Source: Aphelocoma coerulescens (taxonomy: Eukaryota; Chordata; Aves; Passeriformes; Corvidae). From it: a stretch of DNA of 64,000 bases. Location: NCBI RefSeq assembly GCF_041296385.1, contig NC_091018.1, forward strand, positions 2,983,501 to 3,047,500. The letters run 5' to 3'. The stretch's first letter is position 1. The number at the start of each line of letters is the position of its first letter. Of this stretch, positions 1 to 12,314 are shown in pieces. A model generated the notes under the pieces. The model searched no databases. It was not told the origin of the DNA and saw only the letters and a program-made list of their open reading frames with translations. Made by a program: the position numbers and the translations under genes.

Positions 1-1450
1 TACATTTTCTGGAGCAATGTTTATCACTGTTGCACTGTGCCCCATCAATGCCAGCTGACCCTGTATTTGGATTTGCTAATGGAACAAAAACAGTGGGTCT
101 GAGTATCTCAGAGCCCCATGTTTTGCAGTGCTCTATAATTACAGTGGCTGATCTTCTTTTTTCTATATTATTTGTGGAAATATTTTTTCGCCAAGAAACT
201 GGCGTAACTTCAGGTCAAATCACTTTATATCAAATACAACAGTAACTAGAAATGACACAGATATATAAAAAAAGAAACCCTCCGGCCACAAATTGAGATG
301 AACAATTGTCACATGCGTATATGGAACCTACTCCTTTCATTCCAGGACTGGAGACATTATACACCTATTGCTGATATGTAGGAAGCTTAGACTGCATTAA
401 TTTTAGAAGGGTCTCAATTTCTAAATACACAGATTTTTGAGGGAGAGCCAGGCACCAGTGGTGGCTATCATCTCACAGAGGTGTTGCCAGAACCATTAAA
501 ACACGGAGCTCTGGAAGTCTCATACTTAACAGTGGGAGGTAGAACAAACTAATTTTATTATCAGCTCAGCTGTCAAGTGACAATGTTTTTTAAATGCCAT
601 GAATTATGTATAAAACACATTAATTTTTATACTCCACATTGAGAGTTCCTGCACGCACACCCAAAGGGCAGGGCTTTGGCAGGGGCTGTGCAAGGCAGGA
701 CAGGGGGAACTCGTGGTCCCAGCTCCCTGCTGGAGCCAGGAGCAATGATATCCATGACAATACAGGTGGCAGCTTAAAATGACTCAAATAAGATCAAAAT
801 CAGACCAAGTCTTCAAGCTAGGAATTAATGAAATACCTGTCCTTGATAACAGCAAACTGAGTAGTAGAAATCTGCAGAAACTGTTCATTTAAATACCTTT
901 TGTAAACGTAACAAGTTGCACTGTGCTCTTCTTTGCATCTTTAAGAGTGTCTAGGGATTTATGTCTTGCAAAATAGAAACAAACTAAGAAAGCTGAAATA
1001 TATTGTGTCTTTAGCTGTACTTTACAGCACAGCTTGTGTTTAAGAAGCAGTCTAGACATGCAAAAATGCTAGAATAAACAATATTTTTTTCATTATTTTA
1101 AATTAGCTTCTACTGGAAAGCTATAAATTTCAGAATGATGCACACTAACAGGATTGCATATCTATTCAAATATTCCAAACAAAAGGCACAAAAAGGCTAT
1201 TCTGTTACTTGCCACAATAAAAATAAATTTCCTTCCAACTTAATGCAATTACAAGTGATTTCCTGTAAAAGAAAAAACAAACCTTCAGGATATTTTACTT
1301 ACTAGTACAAAAAGCCACATCCTTTTTTTTTGTCCCCCCTCCTTACTTCAGTGGCGTGTTTAACCTATTTTAACATATAAATATTATTTAATACAATTTA
1401 ATATTCATTACAGGGCTTCAAATATTGGTTGGTCTTAAATAAATATGTTT
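1..1450. other. AT-rich non-coding DNA downstream of the minus-strand exon
   Basis: No frame looks coding; short open frames here have low-complexity or unrecognisable translations. A locally GC-rich patch at about 647-745 stands out from the AT-rich surroundings but shows no repeat tail or exon signals that I can read. The stretch just before 1451, read on the minus strand, would be the 3' UTR or downstream flank of the exon that follows. Confidence 0.6.
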
Positions 1451-1667
1451 TTATTCATCCCCTTTCAGCTGAACTGTGTGTGCATTTAAAGAATAATCAG
1501 CTAGAGTCATGATTGAGATTTTGAATTTATGACCATCAGGGTAGAAAAGAGCTATTTCTTCTGGAGAAATGACAGAAGTGGCCATGCCAAGGTAGAGAAT
1601 TTTTCTCCTTGTGATTGTGTAGGGCAAAAACAAAGCCGGTGGATACCTACCCTGACCACACCTGTAG
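1451..1667 (-). CDS. Probable 3'-terminal coding exon of an unidentified minus-strand gene (partial)
   Basis: Read on the minus strand, a good acceptor (pyrimidine-rich tract ending ctccag, AG just above 1667) opens into about 71 codons ending in TAA at 1451-1453. The translation is of balanced composition and looks protein-like: it contains ITRRKILYLGMATSVISP, then EEIALFYPDGHKFKISIM, and ends TVQLKGDE. A polyadenylation-type AATAAA (1450-1455, minus) overlaps the stop codon, as in a short last exon. I do not recognise the family. The YPDG-K pattern recalls beta-strand-rich domains but proves nothing. The frame entering at the acceptor would need a donor leaving two bases. The two donor-like sites near 3065-3083 leave one base in the only open frame, so I could not build an upstream exon. 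Chance openness is possible; the combination of acceptor, protein-like frame and stop/poly(A) signal is what supports it. Confidence 0.42.
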
Positions 1668-3069
1668 CTGGAGAACAACAGGAGTGCAGTAAATCAGGTA
1701 CTAATCTGGATCTGGGAAGACCCATCTTTCTTTTCTACCAGGCTTCTCTCTTCAATCTGGCTTTTGGCAAATCTTTTAATTCCTGTGCCTGTCGGGTTCT
1801 TATTTAATATGAAAATTAATACTTTGGTCATAGAAATATTTTAAATACTGCTCAAGTTATGTTTGAATGAAAACACATGCAAATATCGTTTGATATAGCT
1901 CAAAATTTTCACATTCAAAAATGGAATTGATTTTATGAGTATGTTGCATGCCTAGATTTACTTGTATTGTCTTGCTAAGAGAGCAAAGACCTGTTGAAAT
2001 AAAGTGCTTTTAAATCATCATCAGACCTGGATTTCTTAAGCTATTAAGTATATTGTATTTTGAGAAGGGAAGAACATTACTTTTTAGTAACAGTATATCT
2101 TTTAGCATCCTTTTTGTCATCACCTTAATACTGATGGTACTGGTGGCCATATAAAACCAAAGAGAGATCAATCTGATGGGGGATTTGGAGGAAATTATGA
2201 TCCCTGGCTTTCCATGCTCTGTAACACAAGCACCAAAACTGCTCACCAGAGAAACAGAGGAACTCATGTCCATAGTCTCAAAGTCCTTTGACCCTAACTT
2301 TGAAGAATGTACTCCCTCATGTGCTAGGGAATGGAGGAATTGCTTTGCAAAGAGAGTTTCTGAGACAGAACACTGACCTGGACCCCATCAAGAACTTCAT
2401 TCAATGCAAGTACAAGACAGGACTTGCTGAACAAATATCTGCTGCTAGGGGCAAAGTAATACCAGAGAATGGGCATGGATGCTTCTAGCTGTGTAATGTT
2501 GCCAAGGGGTTAGTAATTCCCATTCCAGGCATTGCTGTATCTCAGCAGTGAGTGAAGTTGTTCATTTAAAAATGCCTGGGATTATTTTGAACAAGAGTTA
2601 TGCAGAATCTCATGCCACCGGGATGTGGATTCCTTTCCTTCAATTTAGATAACAAAATATTCAGTATAAGGGTTTTCACAGGATTATGTAACATTCCCGA
2701 CCTTCCTTCCACAACAGGGTCATGGAATGGTTTGTTGACAAGAGCACTGAGGTATCAGTACAGACCAATGTGTCAGTCTTACCTGGGGTTTGGGTTGATA
2801 TCATAGGGCATTATGTTCACTCCGTTAAGTTTTGGCTATTATGTGTAGACTCTTAAGTCTCCTTCCTGGAAAGGCTTTTTGCCATTCAAAGTCTGGAATT
2901 GAATGTACGTGTTTTTTTCATCAAAACTACACCTGTTGTTAGCACTTCACTGAGCTAGCCATGAACATGGCTCATCATGGTTCTCAATGAAACACAAAGG
3001 AGGAAGGCTCCTCGGATCAGAAAATGCTCTACCTATTTCTCAAAACCGTATTTGTTCTACAGTATCTTA
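1668..3069. other. AT-rich non-coding stretch (possible intron of the minus-strand gene)
   Basis: There is no convincing exon. The 87-aa minus frame near 2010-2273 and the overlapping plus frames near 2176-2488 mask one another and resemble nothing I know. On the minus strand, donor-like sequences gtaaga (3065-3070) and gtgagc (3077-3082) lie at the right end, next to the CpG island. That would suit a transcript leaving the island leftward, but the frames do not connect to the exon at 1451-1667. Confidence 0.4.
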
Positions 3070-3160
3070 CCGCACTGCTCACCAGACTTGTTTAATGCGT
3101 TGATAATCCCACAGGCGTTATAAAACCTTTATTTTGGAGGCGCAGGGTTTCTCCCATGAG

Positions 3161-3176
3161 GAACCGGGCCCGGTTC
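3161..3176. repeat. 16-bp perfect palindrome in the CpG island
   Basis: The sequence GAACCGGGCCCGGTTC is identical to its reverse complement. It is centred 45 bp left of the CTCF-like motif. Its AACCGG half-sites resemble those bound by Grainyhead/CP2-family factors, but the 2-bp-wider spacing means this is only a resemblance. Confidence 0.6.
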
Positions 3177-3206
3177 CCGGAGCTGGCTGCATTTCCCACA
3201 GCGGCG

Positions 3207-3220
3207 CCGCTAGAGGGCGC
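3207..3220 (+). promoter_or_regulatory. CTCF-like binding site
   Basis: CCGCTAGAGGGCGC matches the vertebrate CTCF core CCASYAGRKGGCRS at 13 of 14 positions. The one difference is G for A at position 3, which other published forms of the core allow. It lies inside the CpG island and keeps its CpGs. Orientation is plus. Occupancy cannot be judged from sequence. Confidence 0.55.
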
Positions 3221-3450
3221 CCCAGGCAGCGCTACTCCCTCACGGCCTCCAACGGCTTCGCAACTAAAAATTACAAGAAATGGTTCTTTGTAGCGTTTAA
3301 CAGGAAAAAAACACGCGATATTTTTCATCATTACAACTTAATTTCGCTGCCTAGTTACTGATTATTGTGAGGCTGCTTTAACCTCACAAGCCGCCTAACG
3401 CAAATTGTGATCTCGCGTAACAACCTCAACGAACCACCCAGGGAAACGGC

Positions 3451-6400
3451 CCTCAGAAGGCTTCAAATTAAGATATTTCTCAATTATCTCAATTAGTGTC
3501 AAAAAGCACAAAGGCAATGCTGGTTATGTACTCATAGGAATTTTGGAGCAAACAGCAAGAGATAAATAAAGATGAAAAACAGCTTAAAATACATTGATCA
3601 GTCAGTTTTTTAAGACATAACGCACCTTTGTCTTCTTCAGCTTAGCCTAGTTCAGTTCAGCCAGTTCCTTTGCTTTTGGTTTAAAATCTAGATTTCAGTG
3701 CAGTAGAAGATAATTCATTTTATTCAAGTTTTATATAGCATTTTTCTTGTTGCTAAAGGAAGAAAATCCTTCTTTGGGAGAAAAAAAAAAAAATTGCTAT
3801 CCCAAACCATTTCCATGTTGAAACCAAGTTATTAGCTCATGTAATTTTTAAGTCTGAAGAATATGAAGAGAAAACCAAAACAGATTAAATATCATTCTTA
3901 TGCTTACTCCTAGTAATATTGAAATACAATGAAATAATACACAGAACTGGTTGCAACACATGGTTGTTACTTTTCGTAACTAGTAGCTATTAATATAGCC
4001 TAAAGGTCTCAAATTCCATTTATCCAGTGAAATTTTTGCGTATACTCCATTCCAGAATGTCATAATAAATATAATTTAAAGAAGCAAGCAACTTTGTGCT
4101 TGTGGTACTTAGTGGTGAGGCAGACCTTACTTCAAAATATGGTGACTTATGCCTGTTATTTGAAAAGAAAAGTGAGACCAAAAATATACAGGTGATATTT
4201 TCTTAAGTGTCTCAGATACACAGTTTAAAAATAGATATAATTGGTTGCACTACTATGGCAGTTATGGCTGTGGTCATGATGATAAAAGCTGTAGTTGATC
4301 TGGTGCAAGGAGGATTTACGTGAGTGAGATTTCACCCTCCTGAACTCTTATAACTGTTTTTAAACTAATATTAATCAATGAATATTAGATTTTGGCACTT
4401 AAACTGTATCAGTATAAATTGCAAACTTGGGCACGAAAACACCCTAAATTTCATGAACTTCTGAAAGTGAACTAAAAAATGAAAACAGGACTACAGAGGG
4501 CCAGGATAAATCATCACTGTTGTTCAGTGGTGTTTGGCAAAGAAATTAGAAATCAAGTTCCTGGCAAAGAAGTATTAATCCCATACATGGTCCAAGTCCC
4601 ATAAATCTTTATGCATTTAAAGCATACAATCCTAGAGAACATACTTCTGCAAACATTTTGCATTACGTGCTGCTAGGTTTTTTTGCTAATATTCTTACTT
4701 GTTTTCTCTGGAAACATTTTAAAGTCATTTAGGAACAAATGAGTTTTAAAGACCACAAACTTTCAGGGTGTTAACACAAATTAGGTCATTAACATTTTTG
4801 AAGATATGTTCATTTTTCTGTAGCATGTAAACTCATGAACCAAAATAACCCTTAGTGTTATACTGTGAAGTTTGATTAACCTATGTAGCCCCAAATATTT
4901 TTAATTTTATTTATGTTTATGTATTATATTGGCTTTATGTTAATGAAGAAACATAATTTGATCCAATCCCATCAAATAATGTATATCCAATAATATATAG
5001 ACTATATTGAGTCATAATTTGAGTGGAAGAATAATTTTATTGTCTGATAGGGCATCAGACAGGCTCTGTGTCCAGACCAGGAATGGATCTTGGGCACAAC
5101 CCTGAAAAGTTGCCTCTGCTTCAGTTTCAGAGTTTATCTGCATGAATAAAGTTATAAAATAATCCAGAGATATTTATCCTCATCTTCATTGTTATCATCA
5201 TTATCATTATCAAGAGCCTCAAATAAAGAACTCAGGGTTAGGGGTTATGGTGCCTGTCTCCTCCAGGTAGCTGAGGTCTTTATTTCTGTATTCATTCAGA
5301 GCAGTTCATTCTGTTTCAGTTACTGAACTTTTGCTATCTTGAACACATATTTTGGATTCTTTGTCAGGAATAAATTTTTATGTTTGTGTTCTTTACATTA
5401 ATTTTGTATAGAAGAGAGCTACTGAGCAAGAGTCGCTGTCATGGTTTTGATAAGTTTTCTTTGTGTGCCTCGAATAAATGAAAAGGTAGGGTAAGGGCAA
5501 CTAGAAAAAATCTGCTCTTCCATCACAGCATTTCCACTCAGTGACTGGAATTGCTGGAAACATGGAGAGGGGTCTCAGAGTCACTCACAAGTTATTGAAG
5601 CTTAACAAGTTAATCCATCATCTGACCCAAGCAGGTGGCCGAGTCCGTGCCCTCTGCCCGTGGCAAGGGCCTGGTGACTCCATCACCTTAAACTTCGCAA
5701 CGCTCTCCTGTTCTGTGTCCCCAAGGGCTGGGCACACAGGGAGGAGCTGCCATGGATTAGCTGATGCTGTGCCTTCATGCATTGCTCTTGTAGTCACTTG
5801 TGTGCCTGAACCCCTGCCTACAGAGACAGATTTCTGTCATAAAATTGCCAGCACAGACAAGACCAGCTTTTGGCTTTATCATTATTTCAATCGCTTTAGT
5901 GTAGATCCAATTACACAGGTATAAAATGTTTCTACTGGCATACCCTGGCATCAGTACAACAGCAGTTAAAGAGATAACTCTAGGACTGGGATAGATGTGT
6001 GAATAACAACAGCTGATCAACAGCCATGCTGATAAAATTTAAATGAGATCAAGCCTAAATCTTATCCTACGCTGATAATAGGAATGTCTGTTATGTGTCA
6101 GACTTACTGGGTGTGAGAGGAGAGTAAGGCCAGAAGCTGATCTCAGTAAAACCTCCCACAGGTTCTCAGGAGTTATCCTTTAATACAAGCCAGAGCTATC
6201 CAGGTTTCCAGCTACACTGTGGGCAGTTGTGTCCTAATGAAAAACCACACAGGCATGGCAGCAGTAAATGCCAGATTGATGATTACCACCTGAGCATATA
6301 CATTATGGCACTGTCTAACTTTATTTTAACTACACATTACCTTGTTTTACAGTTCCCACAGTGCTCTGCACTGTTTCAGTATGTAAAACCGAGAAATAGC

Positions 6401-9400
6401 CTGTAGATCCCTTTAGAGAATATTGTTTTGTCCTGACCATAGCCATGGGTCAGCATATAAAAAGGCAAAAGCAATTTTCTGTGGTCTTTCCTCGCTTCTG
6501 CTTCTACTCATTTGCTTGTACCATGTTGTAAATGAAGAGCAGAGGCTGTGGTCTATGTTAGACCTGAAATAAAAATGTTTCACATTGCTCTGTGAAGGAA
6601 AAAAGCTCAACCTGCAATCTGTGCTGCCATGCAGTTTGGGGCTTTTTCCAGCCATAGTTAAACAAAATGTTTTGTCTGAACTGAAAATAAAGTATCTGTT
6701 GCTGTTGATATGTCTGCCAAATTTAAAACATGATATAAACCAAAGTCGACAGCATAAGCCACTCAAACAAGGCCTCAGGGATTCCAAAATGTGCCTTAAT
6801 ATTTATTTTTCATACTTGATTGCGGGTTATGCACAGGTAAGTGTAGTGCTACCCTGAGGGTTTTAAGTGTAACGTAGTCAACCATGATAAAACCTTCAGT
6901 ATCTCGGAAGACAGTTCTCACAATGACTAATATGAAATGAAAGCAAAGCTGAGTGTTTTTCAGACTAGTTTTAACTTTCCTGTAGAGGTATTTGATAGAT
7001 TTCTAGAATGTTTTCAGTATTTCTCTATTAATAAGATAAAACCAAGTATTACCCCATTTGCGACATTCTGTGTTCCAGCATTCAAAATCCTCCTAACATT
7101 AACTTGCTTTTACAACCCTGTAATACATGAGAAATTGCTGTCTTCTTCTCTATCCACTACTTCCTCCAGTAATTTGGACTGATATTTACCAGTCATTTCC
7201 TCAAAATGAATCACTAACCACTGACACATACATGTACTAGTGACAAAGACAAATGAGCCTGAATTAGTCTTGTTCAGGCACTCCCATTCTCTTTAACATA
7301 TCTCTTTCTAGTGGAACATGAAAGAGCTAGCCATGTAAATACCATGTCCTCACAGACATTTTTCTTAGCCTTAATGATTTTAAAATAAAGATGCAATCTT
7401 TTACTGGATTTGAAGATGCTTGTCTGTATTACTCAGACGTGGAGAACCTGGACTCTCCCTCAGAAGAAACCTTCAGCTCAGACTCACCAGCTCTAGCTGC
7501 TTCCTCTTGTTCTACTGATACAAACAGAGCTTTCTGGCTTAACAGGGAGCACATTTCAAGCAGCTTCATGTTGCTAGAATAGCAAGGACACCAAAAAAAG
7601 AACGACTGGAGTCCATTTTATCTCTTACCAAAAAAAGGTAAAGGGTAACGTTTCTCATTGGAGTGTTGCACAGTCTGTTGCTGGAAGCTATACTTGAAGA
7701 ATGGGATCAAGCAAGCATGTTAATGAAGAAACACAGAACATAGTGCTGTATCTTTAATATCGGCCCCTCTTTGAGGCTAATTTTCCATTGCTTTGGCATT
7801 TATAGCAAAGAAATCTGTCTGGAAATGCACAGTTTGTGAAGCAAGAAGCTTACACAGGAAAGGAGCAGCGATGTCCCCTTGCCCTTTTGCTGTAAGCAAC
7901 TCTGTTGTCACAGTGTATTCACAGGAGACCAGGTCCTGTTCTTCCCCTCCTGCTACTGGGTAAACTGGTACTTTTACTTTGGAGTCTTCTTCATTGTCAC
8001 TTCAACTTAAAATCCGTCTGCTACCAAAGCAGCTCCTTCTGTCTCATTTGTTTTAACACCCATGTTGATGGGGAAGACAAGTTCTACTTGAAAATACGGG
8101 ATAATAATTCAAATCATTGTGGTTATGGTCTCTGCATTGTGATTGTCTTCTTGGCTTTATCACAATTTACTGTTAATTTTGGAGGCACTGTCTTGTGACA
8201 ATGGCGAGCAGTTCCTTTCCCCTTATCATCATTTTAGCTGTGTCAATGGATTAACTATTAAAACTTAACAAATACAGATCTTATTCTATTGCAGTGTTTC
8301 AAAACTACTGTTATATTCATTAGTTATGAAAGATCCAAAGTTTTACTCTTGGTTATCTTGCTTTCTAAAAGCAGAGCGCATGCATGTGTAAATCAAGAAT
8401 TGGTGTTGGAAGTTTCTGTGGGTTCGGAAACTGTTCACCTTGAGGGACTTCAGTGACATTGTACTAAACTGAAAAGCAGAGCTAGAGTGGTTAGTTCTGC
8501 CACCAGGGCCCCTAAAAGTACTTAGAACCTTTCTTGTAGTATAGTACTCACATTTTTAATTTATGTTGCACATGAAGAAATTTAAAATCTTGCTTCCTTT
8601 ACTTTTTCCTCCACCTCTTGTTTCACTGTCACCTTGGAGACCAACTGTGGGTACCATGACCAATATACAATTACCATCGGTACATGGTATTTCTTTTTAT
8701 TTTCTTAAAACTATGGGCAACAAGATTTTTAAATGCTGGAGTTTCATTTTGAGCCTATGTTGTTTCGTAAACCAGTAGTGGCTTTAAATTGCACCCCTCT
8801 ATAAATAAAGTCTATGAAGTAGTTATTCAGAGTTTACAGCTTCATTCTTCTCTTTGATTATTGTTAATGAGAACTTTGGTTCTCATTGTTTCTTTGTTCA
8901 TTACCTTGAAGAACCATAAAGTGTTCAGCTCCTACAGAAGGCAAATGAGCATTTTATATTTCTTATTTTACACTTTATTCAAACCTGAAATTGTTCTTTT
9001 CAATTATCTCTAACTTTAAAAATGCTTTCCTGATCCAGCCTGTAATTTTGCTCATGGTGAGGAAGATGCCATTACCTTAACCCAATTTAGCTTCACCTGG
9101 CAGATTATGGACTTCTCTCCACAGACCAGTGCAGCAGGGTGCAGTTCCCTCAAAGCAGTGTGGCTTCATCAAAACAATTTGCAGCTGGGCAGATTAGCTC
9201 TGCCTTTCAAACTGGGCTGATAACGATTGTATTCAGCCACTCTAACATGATTGTATTGCTTTTAGGTTTTATTCCTCTGTTCCTGCACACTGCTGCCGTT
9301 AAGCTGTACAGACCTGCCTGCTTGGTGACCGCTGCATTTCTTAGGCTGTGAGAACTTCTTTGCAACATTCCAGTGTAAATTCAGAGTGGCCGTGTTTTTG

Positions 9401-10691
9401 TGACAATGAGAATGCTCTGCTCCAGTACAAACCCTTCCCAGTTCCTGCCATCCTGACTGAATCCAGCCTTGCACTATTTCCACTTTATGGTCTATTAAAG
9501 TTATTAAAGATGTTCTTTTGGCACTATGAGAGTGACCATGAAATCTAGCCTGCCAGAGGGTGGTGAATCCAAAGGCTTCCTGGAATAAAAAAGGTGATTG
9601 CTAGTGAGTTGCAAACCTCAGTTTCAAGAAATAATGGTTCTTATTTCCTGTCCTAAGCAGCCTGTCCCTTACATGTCCTGACTGCAGGCACCAGTGACAA
9701 ATTCCTGCAAATAAATCTCATCATTGGGCACCCTTCTACTTTGCACCAACCCCAAAATGCATTACTGCACTGGCTATTTTAACATGGGAAGGTAAAAAGC
9801 CTTTCACAGAATTAATTTCCTCTCTTTCATGAGAGAGATATAATGCATTAACTGATTTGAAAACAGAGTGAGCCTCTTTTATAACATGGTCACTCACTAG
9901 GCAGGCTTTTCACAGGGCACGGGAGCTGAAATAAACAATCACTTTACACAGAAGGAAACTCTCTAGTGCCTTGCAGTGCTGATGCTTGTAGAGAAAGGGA
10001 AAAAAAAAACAACCAACCAACATTTCATTGCATGTTGAAAAGAAAGTGTAAGCACTCTGTTTCGAAAGCTTTAAAGCATAATTGAAATTCAACATGCAGA
10101 TTTCTGTGTTATTACAATGCTGCATGCACTAGCTCATTTGCTGAGCAGCCAGCATTTTAAACCACACATTGCAAGAACTTTGTGCTGGTACAATAACAAT
10201 GTAGGAAAATTAGGATGACAGCACCAGTATGCTCAGCCCCATAAACATTCCTTAGCTGAAACAGGAACTACAGGGCAGTGCTAGCCTATGTATTATGAGA
10301 CCAGAATAATTCTGCCTCCATGTGCAGATGGAGCACAGATCACTAGTGTGCTGACAAGCTGAACTCCAAACAAGGAGATAAGCTACATATGTACTGGCAG
10401 GTAAGCTCACTGATCTTTTAAACCCAGTGAACATCTGATGTGATGTGAGATTCACTAAATCGTAGATTGCAAATCAAGGTCAGACTGAAGGGTGACTTAG
10501 TGTTTTGTAACATTCTCCCTGCTTCACTGACTGAAAGCAATCGTGAATTCCAGAGTGCTTTTTTGCTCTTTTAATCTGATAATTTGAAAATGTATTTGAC
10601 TACAGAACTAAGTGTATCTAAACTCAAACTGGCAAGAAGCGTTAGAAAAAACAGTGGGAAAAAAAGTAATTTTATTCTTACACTACCACAG
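3451..10691. other. AT-rich intergenic or intronic DNA
   Basis: No supported gene. Visible structures are an A13 run (3781-3793) and an imperfect ATC/ATT-rich stretch (5181-5211). There is a CAG|GTAAGT splice-donor-like site with the junction at 6835/6836 but no credible exon in front of it. An A-run passes into AACC units at 10000-10022. The 127-aa plus frame at 5541-5924 and the 124-aa minus frame at 6413-6787 have no recognisable motif and no exon boundaries. Confidence 0.6.
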
Positions 10692-10712
10692 TGCTGCTGC
10701 TGCTGCTGCTGC
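10692..10712 (+). repeat. (TGC)7 trinucleotide microsatellite
   Basis: Seven uninterrupted TGC units lie directly before a short CpG-containing segment (gcgcac, ggcgag). No open frame of note runs through it, so this looks like a simple non-coding microsatellite. Confidence 0.9.
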
Positions 10713-12259
10713 GCACAAAGGCGAGTGTCAGAATTAAGGTACCGTGTCCATGGCTGAGGGGGCCAGGAGGCTGAGCTGGCACTGGAATTCTCCAGAGTAA
10801 CCCTTCCTTTTTCTGACTACAGTCCCAGCAAAGAGTTGCACTGGGCTGAGAATGTGTGACTGGAGCTCCCCTTTACCCTGGGAGATGGATGACGCTGGCA
10901 GAGCAGTCCAAAGCCACAGAGCACAGGGAGAATCTGGGTCACTGTGCAATGTGTTCACTGTGCCAAATCATAACAGTAGTGAAATGCTCAGACCACTAAC
11001 CTAAAAATGAGTTCCTGGTTGCTAAATTCACTTCTTAAATATACAGAACAACTTTTATTGGCAGTGTAAGGTAGTTTTGTTTTTGTTCTCAGAATAAGTT
11101 ATGTTAAATGAAAGTGTGTGCAGAGGAACAGTGTGTGAGAAAAGAGTATTTACACACACGGATGTGTATTTACACTCATTGAGGTTTTTACCATTCATGG
11201 CATAGTACAGGATTCACTGTCACTGGGAGCACTCAATGAAATGCCTGTTCTCCGAATCAGTTCCCCATTTATCTACTAAATCTTTCCATTTCATCCAATC
11301 TAAAGAACCATCAGTAAGTAGAAAATATAATCTATACATTGAGGCGAGGGATACATTAGCTCTGTAATAAGGATGTGAAAGTAAACGTGGTCTTGGATTA
11401 TAGCTGTATTTGCCTATAACTGTAGATCATTTGCAAGGCAGGCTGAGTGAATAGAAAAGATTCCCTGGCAGCCCTCCCCGTCTCCAAATGCCTGCTCAGG
11501 CAGAAAAAAACAACCACCCTGCATACATATTCCAATGAGCCACTGCGGGGCAGTAACAACAAAAACATTCCTCGGCAAAACAAGGGGCTTTGAGCAGCCA
11601 CTTCGCCTTCTCTGAGCAAAGGACACAAAGAAACTGTTCTTCGAAGAAAAGCTGAACATTAAGATTTCCATTCTTACATTGCAAAATGTTATTAGTCTTT
11701 TTGGGAAGCATTTTATAGCTGTGCTTATCCTTGACTCCTCCTCCAGAGATGCTGGCAAACGGCGATTTTGAAGCTGTTACTCAGTTTTAGAGCGATGAAT
11801 GGCGGTTGTCTGTGAGATACCCAAGACTCTTTAAGACACTATCTGGATTTTCTCTGTGTGCATAAACTCTTTTCTACCTGAGGGCTAAGTAAATAAGTTC
11901 TTTTCAAGTGATTATTCTCTGTGCTGGAATTTTCTCTTGTAAGGTATAGAAACCCCTGAAGATTAGGTATTTTTGTGCTGCTTTTGTTCCTCTCAGGGCA
12001 AAATCTTCAGCGAACAGAAGTTATTACAAAAAAATTATTTTATATCTTAAGGGTAAAAGAATATACTTTGTTAAGTTTTGGATGTAGCTTGGAATCAAAA
12101 TTACTGAGCTCCTTTGTAGCCAACATTTCACATCTAGAGGTTCAAAATTAGATCAATAGTTTTGTCTTCCTTTCCTCTACCCCCGCCATTCTGTAGGTTT
12201 AATAATATCAATGGAACATGAAGAAATTAACTGTTCTTTCTTTTTGCATAGTACCAAAA
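10713..12259. other. Non-coding DNA, moderately GC-rich at first, then AT-rich
   Basis: The segment 10740-10960 is slightly GC-enriched without repeat tails. Overlapping minus-strand frames at 11398-11758 occupy three different frames, which argues against coding. The direct repeat gtatttacac occurs twice near 11146-11176. Nothing else is recognisable. Confidence 0.5.
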
Positions 12260-12275
12260 GGGGGGGGGGGGGGGG
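12260..12275 (+). repeat. Poly(G) run, 16 G
   Basis: Sixteen consecutive G after CCAAAA. A run this long can form a G-quadruplex on the plus strand. Its exact length is also a common sequencing or assembly error. Confidence 0.9.
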
Positions 12276-12314
12276 CAAGCCTATTTAAAGATCTCTAATT
12301 ACAGTCTGAATTTT

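Larger units (their letters stand above)
3070..3450. promoter_or_regulatory. Small CpG island, candidate promoter or insulator
   Basis: Over 3121-3420 I counted 67 G, 82 C and 20 CpG in 300 bases. That gives about 50% GC and a CpG observed/expected near 1.1. Elsewhere in the window CpG is strongly depleted; the GC-rich block at 20.4 kb reaches only about 0.34. CpGs persist even in the AT-rich right half (3300-3420), as expected for DNA kept unmethylated in the germline. The island contains TATAAAA at 3119-3125 (plus), a 16-bp palindrome at 3161-3176 and a CTCF-like site at 3207-3220. Both strands are open for about 75-79 codons (plus 3134-3361; minus 3331-3092), probably because of base composition. 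Likely roles are a promoter for a neighbouring or non-coding transcript, or a boundary element. A young CpG-rich insertion is the alternative. Confidence 0.55.

Noticed and set aside
3071..3137. Minus-strand exon from the CpG island (frame ending NKSGEQCG) spliced to the exon at 1451-1667
   Set aside because: No acceptor or in-frame start precedes it, and the donor phase does not match the frame of the downstream exon.
5541..5924. 127-codon plus-strand frame
   Set aside because: No recognisable domain and no exon boundaries; an open minus frame overlaps its end.
6820..6845. Exon ending at the perfect donor CAG|GTAAGT (6835/6836)
   Set aside because: No acceptor with a pyrimidine tract and no protein-like frame immediately upstream.
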